From Erythrobacter ani (GTDB taxonomy: Bacteria > Pseudomonadota > Alphaproteobacteria > Sphingomonadales > Sphingomonadaceae), in assembly GCF_019204025.1 (NCBI RefSeq), contig NZ_JAGSPB010000001.1, positions 1,240,001 to 1,304,000 of the forward strand: a DNA stretch of 64,000 bases, in the 5' to 3' direction. Under the pieces are notes generated by a model. That model did not search any database. It was not told where the DNA came from and worked only from the letters and a program-made list of their open reading frames with translations. Shown piece after piece: positions 54,181 through 63,502 of this stretch. Within the stretch, counting starts at the first letter, position 1, and each line of letters starts with the position of its first letter. Both the position numbers and the translations under genes were made by a program.

Positions 54181-55776
54181 TTACGCCGTGACCTTTTCTG
54201 CGGCCATGATGAAGTCGGCGCAGCGCTCGCCAATCATGATGCTCGGGGCATTGGTGTTGCCGCTCACGATCTTGGGCATGATGCTCGCATCGGCGATCCA
54301 TAGACCGTCCACGCCGTTCACTTTCAAGGTCGGAGCAACCACCGCGTCCGCATCGGCGCCCATGCGGCACGTACCGACTGGGTGGTAAACTGTATCGGCA
54401 CGTTCGCGGATCAGATTGTCCAATGCCGCGTCGTCATTGAGATCGACGGGATGGCGATCGGTGGGGCCATAGGCCTGGAGCGGCGGAGCATCGGCTATGC
54501 GGTGCGAGAGGCGTACGCCAGCGCGAAGCACTGCGATATCGCGATCATCATCGAGGAAATTGGGGTCAATCACCGGAGGAGCCTCCGCATCGCCCGATCC
54601 CAATCGAACAGTGCCCCGGCTTTCCGGGCGCAGGACGCAGGCGTGAAGTGAAAAGCCATACCCCTTCACGTTTTCGCGTCCGTGATCTTCGAGTACAGCA
54701 GGCACGAAATGCCACTGCACATCAGGGGCCGGGGCATCGTCCATCACGGTCCAGAACCCACCAGCCTCGGCATAGGGTGTGGTCATCGCTCCGGTTCGGC
54801 TACGGCGGTGCTGGATGATCGCCCCTGCCATTTTGAGCGTCCCTTTCAACGTGCCGCCAATCGGAACGTCCGATTCCGTCGCCCAGCCAGAAACGTAATC
54901 GATGTGGTCCTGCAGGTCGGATCCGACCGCAGGCTTGTCGATCACGACATCGATCCCGTTTTCCTTGAGGTGCTGGGCGGGTCCTATACCTGACAGCATC
55001 ATTATCTGCGGAGAGTTGAATGCGCCTGCGGAAAGAACGACGCCCCGGCGTGCGTAAATCATCTCGCTGCGCTTGCCCCGCCGCACGCGTACACCAGTCA
55101 CGCGTCCACCCTCGATCACCAATTTTTCGACGAGGGTCTTCGTGCGAATCGAAAAATTGCCCTGCTCGCGGATCGGTTCGACATAGGCGCGTGAGGCAGA
55201 CCAGCGCTCGCCCTTGCGCTGGGTCACCTGGTAAAGACCGAAGCCCTCCTGCCGTTCGCCATTGAAATCGTCATTGGTCCGCAACTGCAGCGCCGCGGCA
55301 CTTTCGACAAAGGCATGGCTCGTCGGGTTGGGATCGACCTGGTCGGACACGAAGAGCGGGCCGCCTTCACCGTGATAATCGTCGGCACCGCGTTCATTCG
55401 CTTCGGCTTTCCGGAAATAGGGGAGCACGTCATCGTATGACCAGCCGGTGCAGCCCATCGCGGCCCAGTTATCGTAATCCCATTTGTTGCCGCGAATATA
55501 GACCATCGCATTAATGGCCGACGATCCGCCCAGGCCCTTGCCGCGTGGCTGATAACCTATGCGCCCATTCAGGCCTTTCTGCGCCACGGTGTCGTATTTG
55601 TAATTGGAGGAATTTCGTATGAAGGGCATGAAGCCCGGCGTCTTGATAAAGACATCGTTGTTGCGGCCGCCAGCCTCGATCAGGCACACACGGCGTGTGC
55701 CATCGACGGCCAGACGTCCTGCGGCTGCGCTACCGCCGCTACCACCGCCAATTACGATATAATCGAAGCTTTCCAT
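54181..55776 (-). CDS. GMC family FAD-dependent oxidoreductase (choline/alcohol dehydrogenase-like)
   Basis: A 531-residue flavoprotein. FAD dinucleotide motif VIGGGSGGSAAAGRL (near 7-21), LIEAGG, the GMC signature 1 segment KGLGGSSAINAMVYIRG, signature 2 GVVLSAGAFNSPQIMMLSGI, and the active-site His in VYHPVGTCRMG plus Asn in SGNTNAPSIM. Oxidises an alcohol or aldehyde; choline or long-chain alcohols are possible. Third gene of a minus-strand unit, 24 bases after the sterol-desaturase-family gene. Confidence 0.94.
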   Translation of the reverse strand: MESFDYIVIGGGSGGSAAAGRLAVDGTRRVCLIEAGGRNNDVFIKTPGFMPFIRNSSNYKYDTVAQKGLNGRIGYQPRGKGLGGSSAINAMVYIRGNKWDYDNWAAMGCTGWSYDDVLPYFRKAEANERGADDYHGEGGPLFVSDQVDPNPTSHAFVESAAALQLRTNDDFNGERQEGFGLYQVTQRKGERWSASRAYVEPIREQGNFSIRTKTLVEKLVIEGGRVTGVRVRRGKRSEMIYARRGVVLSAGAFNSPQIMMLSGIGPAQHLKENGIDVVIDKPAVGSDLQDHIDYVSGWATESDVPIGGTLKGTLKMAGAIIQHRRSRTGAMTTPYAEAGGFWTVMDDAPAPDVQWHFVPAVLEDHGRENVKGYGFSLHACVLRPESRGTVRLGSGDAEAPPVIDPNFLDDDRDIAVLRAGVRLSHRIADAPPLQAYGPTDRHPVDLNDDAALDNLIRERADTVYHPVGTCRMGADADAVVAPTLKVNGVDGLWIADASIMPKIVSGNTNAPSIMIGERCADFIMAAEKVTA

Positions 55777-55800
55777 GCTCTCTCCTCTTGAGAGACACGA

Positions 55801-56757
55801 CTAAGCCGCTTCGCCTGGCCTTTCAATCGGGTTTCGCGCAGCAACCGGTTTTGTCGGCGGTTGTTCAGCGACGCGCGAGCGCCAGCGGTCCCGGATCATG
55901 TCGGAAGTGTCGCGGCTGCCGTCATGGCTCCAGCCAGGTTCGCGCAGCAAGTAGGACAGCTTGTGCTTCCAAGGCGCGCGCCAGATATCGGACAACATAC
56001 CTATCCATTCATGGAACACCGCCCATAAAAGATTGAAGCTGCCGAGCTGCTTGATGATGCCATAGCGGATCTGTTCATCCTCGCGCTCGGGCTCGAATGT
56101 GCCGAACATCTTGTCCCATATGATGAAGACACCGGCATAATTGCGATCGAGATAACGCGGATTGGTGGCGTGGTGGACCCGGTGGTGGCTTGGGGTATTC
56201 ATGACCGCCTCGAACCAGCGCGGCATTCGGCCAATCGCTTCGGTGTGAATCCAGAACTGGTAGATGAGATTGAAGCCGCCACAAATCGCGATCATGACCG
56301 GATGAAATCCGAGCAGGATAAGAGGCAGGGCGAACATCAGGCCGAAGGTGAATGCCCCGGTCCAACTTTGCCGCAGCGCAGTCGAGAGATTGTAATGCTG
56401 GCTCGAATGATGGTTCACATGGCTAGCCCACATCCAGCGAATGCGATGCCCTGCGCGGTGAACCCAATAGTATTTTAGGTCGTCGAGTACGAAGCATAGC
56501 GGCCATGCCCACCACACGGACCACCATTGCTCGCCAAAGTCGAAGACGCGATGTTCATAGGCTGCGATGAAAACGAATAGCGCAAATCCGCCGAGCAACG
56601 CACCTGCCACAGTCGAACCAAGGCCGAATGCCAGGCTCACCAAGGTATCCTTGGGCTCGTAGGATTCAGGAGCACGAAATTTCGCCCAGATCATCTCGGC
56701 CAGAACGGCCACGACAAACAGGGGCACAGCATATTCGGTAGGTGAAAATTCAGGCAT
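55801..56757 (-). CDS. Sterol desaturase / fatty acid hydroxylase family membrane protein
   Basis: A 318-residue multi-pass di-iron membrane oxygenase. Its three histidine boxes are visible: HRAGH and HVNHH in WVHRAGHRIRWMWASHVNHH, and HRVHH in PSHHRVHHATN, with four or so helices before and between. Members hydroxylate or desaturate sterols, carotenoids and fatty acyl chains. It overlaps the small upstream membrane protein gene by eight bases and precedes the GMC gene, so it is plausible that the product alcohol is oxidised by the GMC enzyme. Confidence 0.92.
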   Translation of the reverse strand: MPEFSPTEYAVPLFVVAVLAEMIWAKFRAPESYEPKDTLVSLAFGLGSTVAGALLGGFALFVFIAAYEHRVFDFGEQWWSVWWAWPLCFVLDDLKYYWVHRAGHRIRWMWASHVNHHSSQHYNLSTALRQSWTGAFTFGLMFALPLILLGFHPVMIAICGGFNLIYQFWIHTEAIGRMPRWFEAVMNTPSHHRVHHATNPRYLDRNYAGVFIIWDKMFGTFEPEREDEQIRYGIIKQLGSFNLLWAVFHEWIGMLSDIWRAPWKHKLSYLLREPGWSHDGSRDTSDMIRDRWRSRVAEQPPTKPVAARNPIERPGEAA

Positions 56758-57166
56758 TGCGGCGTTCTTTTAACCGATTGACCGCCTCAGCCCAAGATGC
56801 CGCGTCAGTGTGCTGAATTTGGACGCGGCCGAAACGCTTTTCTCCTGTATCGACGGACAAGAGGTCGCCATTTGCCTGGGCGCGGGCATTCGATTGCAGC
56901 AACCTCCCGGCAAACCGGTCGCCATGGCGCTTGATCAGCATGATTTGCCCGCTGGCATCATTCAAGATCGCGGCCGCTCCGTCTGCGCTGACTGCGGCTT
57001 CGACCGCCTGATAACCGTCGTGAACTTCGCCTGCGGCTTTAATGGCGTCCGGCTCGGAAGTGAGCTGCGCAGTCCCGCCCAGTCGCAGGAGCAGCGCGAG
57101 CCCGCTTAAAGCGACTATCGCGGCGAGCGACACGGCAAAAATCAGGATCTGAGGATGAATTTCCAT
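56750..57166 (-). CDS. Small single-pass membrane protein of unknown function
   Basis: About 138 residues from ATG 57166 (MEIHPQ); an in-frame ATG at 57184 would add six residues. One N-terminal membrane helix (about 5-25, ILIFAVSLAAIVALSGLALL) and a soluble domain with GEVHDGYQAVEAAVSADGAA and ILNDASGQIMLIKRHGDRFA. The soluble part looks like a small beta-rich sensor or accessory domain. Overlaps the hydroxylase gene by eight bases, so it may be an accessory subunit. Divergent from the M20 gene with 57 bases between. Confidence 0.72.
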   Translation of the reverse strand: MEIHPQILIFAVSLAAIVALSGLALLLRLGGTAQLTSEPDAIKAAGEVHDGYQAVEAAVSADGAAAILNDASGQIMLIKRHGDRFAGRLLQSNARAQANGDLLSVDTGEKRFGRVQIQHTDAASWAEAVNRLKERRNA

Positions 57167-57223
57167 GCCAAGACGGATTGGCATGTGGCTCGCTTTGCGG
57201 CAAGCAGGGGGTGCAGGGAGAAT

Positions 57224-58678
57224 ATGATGAAATTGCCGACAACACCGCTCGCCGCCACCGCATTTGCCGCGCTGGCATTTGGGTCCGCACCGCTTGCCGC
57301 AGACAACCACGCTCAGTCGGGAGTCGATCCGGTCGCTTTGGTCACGGCCGATGCCGACCGGACCGCTCGGGTCGCCAAGCAGCTTTGGGATTATGCAGAG
57401 CTCGGTTATCTCGAAACGCGCTCTACCGATCTGTTGCAGGGTGAACTCTCGGCAGAGGGTTTCAAGATCAAGAGCGGTATCTCCGAAATCCCGACAGCCT
57501 TTGTCGCGGAGTGGGGGGAAGGTGGACCGGTGATCGCGATCCTAGCCGAGATGGACGCGCTGCCCGGCATAAACCAGTCTGCAGCGGCGATTCGCGATCA
57601 GATCGCCGAAAAGCATGCAGGCCACGCCTGCGGTCACAACCTGTTTGGCGCGGGGTCCCTCACGGCGGCGATCGCCGTGAAAAAATGGCTCGAGGAAACC
57701 GGTACGCCCGGCCGGATCCGGCTGTATGGAACGCCCGCCGAAGAGGGCGGATCGGGCAAGGTCTACATGACCCGCGAAGGTATGTTCGACGATGTCGATA
57801 TCGCGATCCATTGGCACCCAGACGATGAAAACAGCGCCGCCGCGCGGACCAGCCTCGCCAATCGCTCTGCAAAATTCCGCTTCATCGGGATTTCGGCCCA
57901 CGCCGCAGGCGCGCCGGAGCGCGGGCGGTCCGCGCTCGACGGTGCCGAGGCGATGAACATGATGGCGAACATGCTGCACGAACACATGCCGCAGGATGCC
58001 CGAATGCATTACGTCATCACCAGCGGCGGTAACGCGCCCAATGTCGTGCCGGATTTTGCCGAAGTGTTCTATTACGTCCGCCACCCCGATCCTGACGGTG
58101 TCGAGGAGATCTGGACCAGGCTAGAACAGGCGGCGCGCGGCGCGGCAATGGGCACGGGGACCGAGGTTGATTGGGAGGTGATCCACGGCAACAACCCGCT
58201 GCTGGTGAACGAAACCCTCGCGAAAATGATGGACGCCAAACTACGCAGCGTTGGCGGGATCGAATATTCGGACGAAGAGCTTGAATGGGCCGAGCAATTG
58301 CAGGCATCGCTGGGCGATGCGGCAGAACCGCTATCCGAGGCCGGCGAGATCCAGCCTTACGAAATGAAGCTTGGCTATGGTTCGACCGATGTGGGCGATG
58401 TCTCGTGGGCTACGCCGACCGTCGGGCTGCGGACTGCGACATGGGTGCCGGGCACCAGCGCGCATAGCTGGCAGGCTGTCGCCGCGAGCGGCCACTCGAT
58501 CGGGTTTAAGGGTGCTCAGAAAGCGGCAAAGGCCATGTCGTTGATGGCGGTCGAACTGTTCACCAATCCTGAGCTGCGCAATGCCGCGCGGACCGAGTTC
58601 GAAGCCGCCCGGGGCGAAGATTACGAGTATCGTTCGCTTTTGGGTGATCGCGACCCACCGCTTGACTATCGCAAATGA
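57224..58678 (+). CDS. Exported M20 family amidohydrolase (AbgB-like)
   Basis: About 484 residues with a signal peptide (AATAFAALAFGSAPLAADN) after an ATG pair at 57224/57227, GGGAG upstream. Peptidase M20 zinc enzyme: HAGHACGHNLFGAGS (metal site), GTPAEEGGSGKVYM (catalytic Glu), HWHPDDENSAAARTS and the dimerisation domain FIGISAHAAGAPERG. Closest to p-aminobenzoyl-glutamate hydrolase subunit B and related amidohydrolases. Substrate in the periplasm is unknown. Confidence 0.9.
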   Translation: MMKLPTTPLAATAFAALAFGSAPLAADNHAQSGVDPVALVTADADRTARVAKQLWDYAELGYLETRSTDLLQGELSAEGFKIKSGISEIPTAFVAEWGEGGPVIAILAEMDALPGINQSAAAIRDQIAEKHAGHACGHNLFGAGSLTAAIAVKKWLEETGTPGRIRLYGTPAEEGGSGKVYMTREGMFDDVDIAIHWHPDDENSAAARTSLANRSAKFRFIGISAHAAGAPERGRSALDGAEAMNMMANMLHEHMPQDARMHYVITSGGNAPNVVPDFAEVFYYVRHPDPDGVEEIWTRLEQAARGAAMGTGTEVDWEVIHGNNPLLVNETLAKMMDAKLRSVGGIEYSDEELEWAEQLQASLGDAAEPLSEAGEIQPYEMKLGYGSTDVGDVSWATPTVGLRTATWVPGTSAHSWQAVAASGHSIGFKGAQKAAKAMSLMAVELFTNPELRNAARTEFEAARGEDYEYRSLLGDRDPPLDYRK

Positions 58679-58681
58679 CGA

Positions 58682-59113
58682 TCAGCGGGCGGCGAGCATG
58701 TCAATCATAGGGCGGATAGGCGACACGTCGTAGCCTGCCGCCATCGCCGATTGGGAAATGTCCTCCGGGTCGCCGCCCGATTTCGCTTGCGCGAGAGCCC
58801 ATAGCAGGGTCGACCGTGTCCCTGAGCGGCAATAAGCGAGCACCTTTCCATCGCTCGTAGACAGCGCGTCGATCATCTGATCGATCTGCGGTTCGCTGAA
58901 GCCGGAATGCCCGATAGGAATGGCTATGTATTCAAGGCCAGCCTTGCGCGCGGCATTTTCGATTTCGTCGCTCTGCGGTGCCGAAGGATCTTCACCGTCC
59001 GGACGATTATTGACGATAAGCGTGACGCCTGCGTCTTTCGCTGCGTCAACGTCGCTCACTTCGATCTGCGGGCTGGCGAGCACCGAATCGGTCAATTGTC
59101 GAAATTCGCTCAC
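58682..59113 (-). CDS. DUF442 phosphatase-like protein (TIGR01244 family)
   Basis: About 143 residues from GTG 59113 (VSEFRQL), with AAGGA ten bases upstream. Family features: SPQIEVSDVDAAKDAGVTL, VNNRPDGEDPSAPQSDEI, IPIGHSGFSEPQIDQM and the P-loop YCRSGTRS (Cys-x5-Arg), as in dual-specificity phosphatases. Related domains occur fused to sulfur dioxygenases, but here it stands alone. Role not established. Its stop lies four bases from the convergent M20 stop. Confidence 0.82.
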   Translation of the reverse strand: MSEFRQLTDSVLASPQIEVSDVDAAKDAGVTLIVNNRPDGEDPSAPQSDEIENAARKAGLEYIAIPIGHSGFSEPQIDQMIDALSTSDGKVLAYCRSGTRSTLLWALAQAKSGGDPEDISQSAMAAGYDVSPIRPMIDMLAAR

Positions 59114-59428
59114 GGTGCTTTCATCCTTGAAATGGCTGTCTGTTTTACAGCGGTTAGCGTTTGTGTCCAATCGTGGTGGTTGCTAGCAAAAGCGCCGATA
59201 TAGACCGGAGAAACGCGATCTACGCAGCTTAGCGGTGCGAATTTGTCATAAATATTCGCGATAGACCGGTTGCGGGTTAAATCATTCGCAAAGCGGTTCT
59301 TTGTGCGCTATGACCCGCGACAGAGAGCGATATTCGATCCGTCGAAGTTTCGCTTGCGTTCGGTACGGACCGCTGCCCCGATACCGACGCATTGGAGGTG
59401 GGCAGTGTGACAAGGTACGTAGAGAGTT
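59114..59428 (+). other. 5' leader region of the cold-shock gene
   Basis: A 315-base region between DUF442 and the cold-shock protein with no gene that I can support. It carries a GGAGG ribosome binding site at 59394-59398 that is better placed for a short upstream ORF than for the cold-shock start. An eight-base repeat TAGACCGG occurs at 59201-59208 and 59262-59269. Long structured leaders are usual for cold-shock mRNAs, so the length itself is informative. Confidence 0.5.
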
Positions 59429-59442
59429 ATGGGTTACGATAG
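59407..59442 (+). CDS. Possible 11-codon upstream ORF overlapping the cold-shock start
   Basis: GTG 59407 is eight bases after GGAGG (59394-59398); the frame runs 11 codons and stops at TAG 59440-59442, past the cold-shock ATG at 59429 and in a different frame. The cold-shock ATG has only a weak GAGAG upstream, so ribosomes bound at GGAGG may read this frame first and re-initiate. Predicted from ribosome binding site spacing only. Confidence 0.3.
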   Translation: MTRYVESYGLR

Positions 59443-60202
59443 GGGACGTCGGCGCGGCCGGGATAAGCGCGACGGTTTCGGCGAGGACAGTTTTGATCCT
59501 TTTGGCGGCGGCATGGACGGATTTCCCCCGCCCAGCGACTACGGTAATGACCGCGGCGGAAACGACAGGTTTGGCGGCGGAGGTGGTGATCGCGGCGGCA
59601 ATGACCGTTTCGGCGGCGGTGGCGGAGGCCCTCGTGGCGGCGGTGGTCCGCGCGGCGGTGGCGATCGTGGCGGCAGTGGCGGTGCCGGTGGCGGCGGCTT
59701 CAACCGCATGCCCGCACAGGTTGTCGGTACAGGCAAAGGCACCGTAAAGTTCTTCAACGGCCAGAAGGGTTTCGGCTTCATCCAGCAGGAAACCGGCGGA
59801 GAAGACGTTTTCGTACATATCAGTGCGGTTGAACGCGCCGGGCTCGAAGGATTGGCCGAAGGCCAGGAACTCGAATTCAATCTCGTCGATCGCGGCGGGA
59901 AAATTTCAGCGCAGGACCTTCAGGTCGTTGGCGATGTCATCGCTGTCGAGAAAAACGATGGTCCGCCAAAGCGTGAGCTTACAGGCGACAAGGCCACCGG
60001 CACCGTGAAGTTCTTCAACTCGATGAAGGGTTTCGGTTTCCTGGTTCGTGACGACGGCCAGCCTGACGCATTTGTGCATATCAGCGCTGTCGAACGTTCC
60101 GGCCTGAGTGCAATCAACGAAGGCGAACGCTTCGAATTCGATCTCGAAGTTGACCGACGCGGAAAGTATTCTGCGGTCAACCTCGTGCCGGTTCAGGAGT
60201 AG
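59429..60202 (+). CDS. Cold-shock protein with RG-rich N-terminus and two CSD domains
   Basis: A 257-residue RNA/DNA-binding protein. N-terminal 90 residues are Arg/Gly/Asp-rich with repeats like [11 protein letters not shown], a low-complexity region. Two cold-shock domains follow, about 98-165 and 190-257, each with RNP1 ([22 protein letters not shown]) and RNP2 ([26 protein letters not shown]). Alphaproteobacterial CspA-like proteins often carry two such domains. Likely binds and unfolds mRNA. Followed by a terminator. Confidence 0.93.
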   Translation: MGYDRGRRRGRDKRDGFGEDSFDPFGGGMDGFPPPSDYGNDRGGNDRFGGGGGDRGGNDRFGGGGGGPRGGGGPRGGGDRGGSGGAGGGGFNRMPAQVVGTGKGTVKFFNGQKGFGFIQQETGGEDVFVHISAVERAGLEGLAEGQELEFNLVDRGGKISAQDLQVVGDVIAVEKNDGPPKRELTGDKATGTVKFFNSMKGFGFLVRDDGQPDAFVHISAVERSGLSAINEGERFEFDLEVDRRGKYSAVNLVPVQE

Positions 60203-60259
60203 CTTCCAAAACCTGTTCGGCCGTTTGACCAACCAAGCGAGCGGCCCTATCTCAATATG

Positions 60260-60294
60260 AATGGCGGCTCATTGATGAGCCGCCATTTGCTTTT
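60260..60294 (+). terminator. Hairpin terminator after the cold-shock gene
   Basis: A perfect 12-bp stem AATGGCGGCTCA (60260-60271) with TGAGCCGCCATT (60276-60287) and loop TTGA, followed by TGCTTTT. It lies 57 bases after the stop codon and 30 bases before argD. Confidence 0.85.
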
Positions 60295-60324
60295 ACACTC
60301 GATTCCCAAGCTAGGATTCCGATT

Positions 60325-61524
60325 ATGTCGATTACTCCGCTGATGCCCGTATATCCCCGGTGCGGTGTTCGGCCTGTCCGCGGCGAACACTGCCATCTGA
60401 TCGATGAGGACGGCACGCGCTATCTGGATTTTGCGAGCGGCATCGCAGTGAACCTGCTCGGTCATTCGCACCCTGGCCTGATCGAAGCGATCCAGAAGCA
60501 AGCGGCGACGCTGATGCACGTTTCCAACCTGTACGGTAGTCCGCAAGGCGAAAAGCTCGCGCAGCAGCTGGTCGACAACACATTCGCAGATACCGTCTTC
60601 TTCACGAATTCGGGCGCAGAGGCAGTGGAAACGGCGATCAAGTGCGTTCGGTCGTATCACCAAAACGCTGGCGATGAAGGCGACGCCGACCGTTTCGAGA
60701 TCATCACATTCGCCAATGCTTTTCACGGTCGGACCATGGCGACTATCAGCGCGTCGAACCAGACAAAGATGCACCACGGCTTTTCCCCGCTGCTCGCTGG
60801 GTTCAAATACGCAGAATTCGACGACCTCGATGCGGCAAAGGCCCTGATCGGCCCCCAAACGGCAGGCTTTCTGGTCGAACCCATCCAGGGCGAGGGAGGT
60901 ATCCGGCCTGCATCGGACGAATTCATGCAAGGGCTGCGCGCGCTTGCCGATGAGCACGACCTGATGCTTGCGCTGGATGAAGTGCAGTGTGGCGTCGCGC
61001 GGACCGGGACGCTCTACGCATATGAGCAATATGGGATCACGCCGGATATCGTCGCGACCGCAAAAGGGCTTGGCGGGGGCTTCCCGCTCGGCGCATGCCT
61101 TGCGACCGAGAAAGCCGCGCGCGGCATGACCTTCGGGACCCACGGTTCGACATATGGCGGCAACCCACTCGCCATGGCGGCGGGAAGCGCGGTCATGGAT
61201 GCAGTGGCGAATGAGGAGTTCCTGGCATCGGTGCGGGAGAAAGGTGACCGCATCCGCACCCGGCTCGAACAGTTTATCGGGAACTATCCGGAACTCTTCG
61301 AGCTCGTCCGCGGCAAGGGATTGATGCTCGGCATCAAGATGAAAGTCGAAAGCCGCCCATTCTTCGTGCACCTGCGCGACAACCACCAACTGCTGACAGT
61401 GGCCGCCGGTGACCAGACATTGAGGGTCATCCCGCCGCTCGTGATCGGTGATGAGGAAATCGACGAGTTCTTCGAAAAACTCTCTGCTGGCGCTGCAAGC
61501 TTTAAGACGTCTGAAGCAGCCTGA
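60325..61524 (+). CDS. argD: Acetylornithine/succinyldiaminopimelate aminotransferase
   Basis: A 399-residue class III PLP aminotransferase in arginine (and lysine) synthesis. [20 protein letters not shown] and [54 protein letters not shown] and the PLP lysine, Lys247, in [13 protein letters not shown]. Full length. Stop overlaps the argF start by one base (TGATG), giving a coupled argDF unit. Confidence 0.95.
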   Translation: MSITPLMPVYPRCGVRPVRGEHCHLIDEDGTRYLDFASGIAVNLLGHSHPGLIEAIQKQAATLMHVSNLYGSPQGEKLAQQLVDNTFADTVFFTNSGAEAVETAIKCVRSYHQNAGDEGDADRFEIITFANAFHGRTMATISASNQTKMHHGFSPLLAGFKYAEFDDLDAAKALIGPQTAGFLVEPIQGEGGIRPASDEFMQGLRALADEHDLMLALDEVQCGVARTGTLYAYEQYGITPDIVATAKGLGGGFPLGACLATEKAARGMTFGTHGSTYGGNPLAMAAGSAVMDAVANEEFLASVREKGDRIRTRLEQFIGNYPELFELVRGKGLMLGIKMKVESRPFFVHLRDNHQLLTVAAGDQTLRVIPPLVIGDEEIDEFFEKLSAGAASFKTSEAA

Positions 61525-62468
61525 TGTCCGGCACCGATACGTTTCAGCATCTTCTCGACCTTGGCGACGCCGGGGCCGATGCGATTGCCGCAATGATTGG
61601 CGATGCGATCGATCGCAAGGGGGCGCGCCAAAGCTGGCCAAAGGGCAAGGCCGACGCCGATGCCCCGCTGGCTGGGCGGGTGCTTGCGCTGGTATTCGAG
61701 AAGAATTCCACGCGTACGCGGGTAAGCTTTGAGATCGCCATGCGTCAGCTTGGCGGCACGGTCCTCATTCTCGACGCGGGGTCGAGCCAGCTCGGTCGCG
61801 GAGAAAGTATCGCCGACACGGCGCGCGTGCTCAGCCGGATGGTGGATGCGATCATGCTCCGGACCGACGATCACGCGAAGATCGAGGAAATGGCGCGCCA
61901 TGCTAGCGTCCCGGTCATCAACGGCCTGACTGATCGTTCGCATCCGTGCCAGATCGTCGCGGACCTTCTGACCGTGATCGAACACGGCAAGGCGCTTCCC
62001 GGACTGGAAGTAGCGTGGTTTGGCGATGGCAACAACGTACTGCATTCGTTTCTCGAAGCGGCGAGCCTGATGAAGTTCAATCTCCGCATCGCAACGCCTG
62101 AAGGGTTCGAGCCCGAGCCGGAATTTGTCGACATGGCGCGCAGTGCAGGCTGCTCCGTGATGCTTACGCAGGATGTCCGCGCGGCGGCGCGCGATGCCGA
62201 TGTGCTGGTCACGGACACGTGGATCTCGATGGGCCAGGCCGACGCAGCCGAGAAGCGCGCAGCGATGGAGCCTTACCAGATCAACGCCAGGATCATGACC
62301 GAGGCCAAGGGCGACGCAGTATTCCTTCACTGTCTGCCCGCGCATGTCGGTGAAGAAGTCAGCAAAGAAGTGTTCGAAGGGCCGCATTCAGTCGTTTTCG
62401 ACGAGGCGGAAAATCGCATTCATGCCCAAAAGTCAGTGCTGTTATGGGCTTTCGGAATGCTTCGCTAA
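61524..62468 (+). CDS. argF: Ornithine carbamoyltransferase
   Basis: A 314-residue transcarbamylase. Carbamoyl-phosphate motif [10 protein letters not shown] (near 57-66), [17 protein letters not shown], ornithine-binding [10 protein letters not shown] and [15 protein letters not shown]. Forms citrulline in arginine synthesis. ATG 61524 shares a base with the argD stop. 59 bases precede hslO. Confidence 0.96.
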   Translation: MSGTDTFQHLLDLGDAGADAIAAMIGDAIDRKGARQSWPKGKADADAPLAGRVLALVFEKNSTRTRVSFEIAMRQLGGTVLILDAGSSQLGRGESIADTARVLSRMVDAIMLRTDDHAKIEEMARHASVPVINGLTDRSHPCQIVADLLTVIEHGKALPGLEVAWFGDGNNVLHSFLEAASLMKFNLRIATPEGFEPEPEFVDMARSAGCSVMLTQDVRAAARDADVLVTDTWISMGQADAAEKRAAMEPYQINARIMTEAKGDAVFLHCLPAHVGEEVSKEVFEGPHSVVFDEAENRIHAQKSVLLWAFGMLR

Positions 62469-62527
62469 TTAATGTTTTGCGTCTGCCGGGGTTAACGGCG
62501 GCCAGCCGAGCTACCATATTGCTCGCT

Positions 62528-63418
62528 ATGGAAAATCAGGCCGAAACATTCGCCGATAAACTGCTCGGCTTCACGCTGCCTGCGCGCAACGCTCGCGCCC
62601 GTATTGTTCGCCTCGATGACGTGGTGAACGAGGTGCTTTCCGCGCACGACTATCCGGCACCGATTACCCACCTCTTGAGCGAAGCTCTTGTACTAAGCGC
62701 ACTCATGGGCGGCTTGCTCAAGGGTGAGGAGGCGCAGCTCACGATGCAGGCGCAAACACAAGGCGGCGTGGTCACGCTTCTCGTGTGCGATTACCGCGCG
62801 GGCGCCATTCGGGGATACGTCGATTTCGATGCTGCGCGACTCGAGGCGCTTGGCGCCAATCCGTCGCTATCCGCGCTCTTCGCTCAGGGATATCTCGCGA
62901 TCACCTTCGAAACTGGTGGTGGTGAGCGCTATCAGGGGATCGTCCCGCTGGAGGGTGATAGCTTGGCTGAAGCGTGTGAGCTGTATTTCAGCCAATCGGA
63001 GCAGATTCCGACGATGATCCGCGTAGCTAGCCGCGCTGGGGCAGGAGGGCGCGTCGCGTCCGGTCTGCTCATCCAGCACCTCGCCGATGGCGAAGAGGGA
63101 CGAGAACGGTTGCATGTGCGGCTCGATCATCCCGATTGGGAACATGTACAAACGCTCGGCTCCTCGATTACGCATGACGAATTGGTTGACCCCGATTTGT
63201 CGATGGAAGCTATCGCCTGGCGTTTGTTTCATGAAGAGGAGGAGGTGCGAATTCAGCCAGGTCCCACGCTTTCCCGCGGATGCCGTTGCAGCCCGGAATA
63301 TTACGAGACCGTTATCGCCCGTTTCCCGGAGGGTGAACGGGCTGAAATGCGCAACGGCGATGGAAAGGTGATTGTGGACTGCGCGTTCTGTGCCCGCGAA
63401 TTCGAGCTCGAGATATAG
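62528..63418 (+). CDS. hslO: Redox-regulated chaperone Hsp33
   Basis: A 296-residue Hsp33. N-terminal domain starts AETFADKLLGFTLPARNARA; the zinc-redox switch is CRC (RGCRCSPEYYETV) with CAFC (DCAFCAREFELE) at the C-terminus, as expected for CxC...CxxC. When oxidised it holds unfolding proteins. ATG 62528 chosen over a frame that continues upstream into argF. Gene order argD-argF-hslO is conserved in alphaproteobacteria. Confidence 0.96.
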   Translation: MENQAETFADKLLGFTLPARNARARIVRLDDVVNEVLSAHDYPAPITHLLSEALVLSALMGGLLKGEEAQLTMQAQTQGGVVTLLVCDYRAGAIRGYVDFDAARLEALGANPSLSALFAQGYLAITFETGGGERYQGIVPLEGDSLAEACELYFSQSEQIPTMIRVASRAGAGGRVASGLLIQHLADGEEGRERLHVRLDHPDWEHVQTLGSSITHDELVDPDLSMEAIAWRLFHEEEEVRIQPGPTLSRGCRCSPEYYETVIARFPEGERAEMRNGDGKVIVDCAFCAREFELEI

Positions 63419-63502
63419 CGGCTTGTCGCTGTTCAGCAACGACTCATCGCGTAAAACGGATATTGTGTGCGCGATTTCTCTCAAACAGGCGATGATAATG
63501 CC

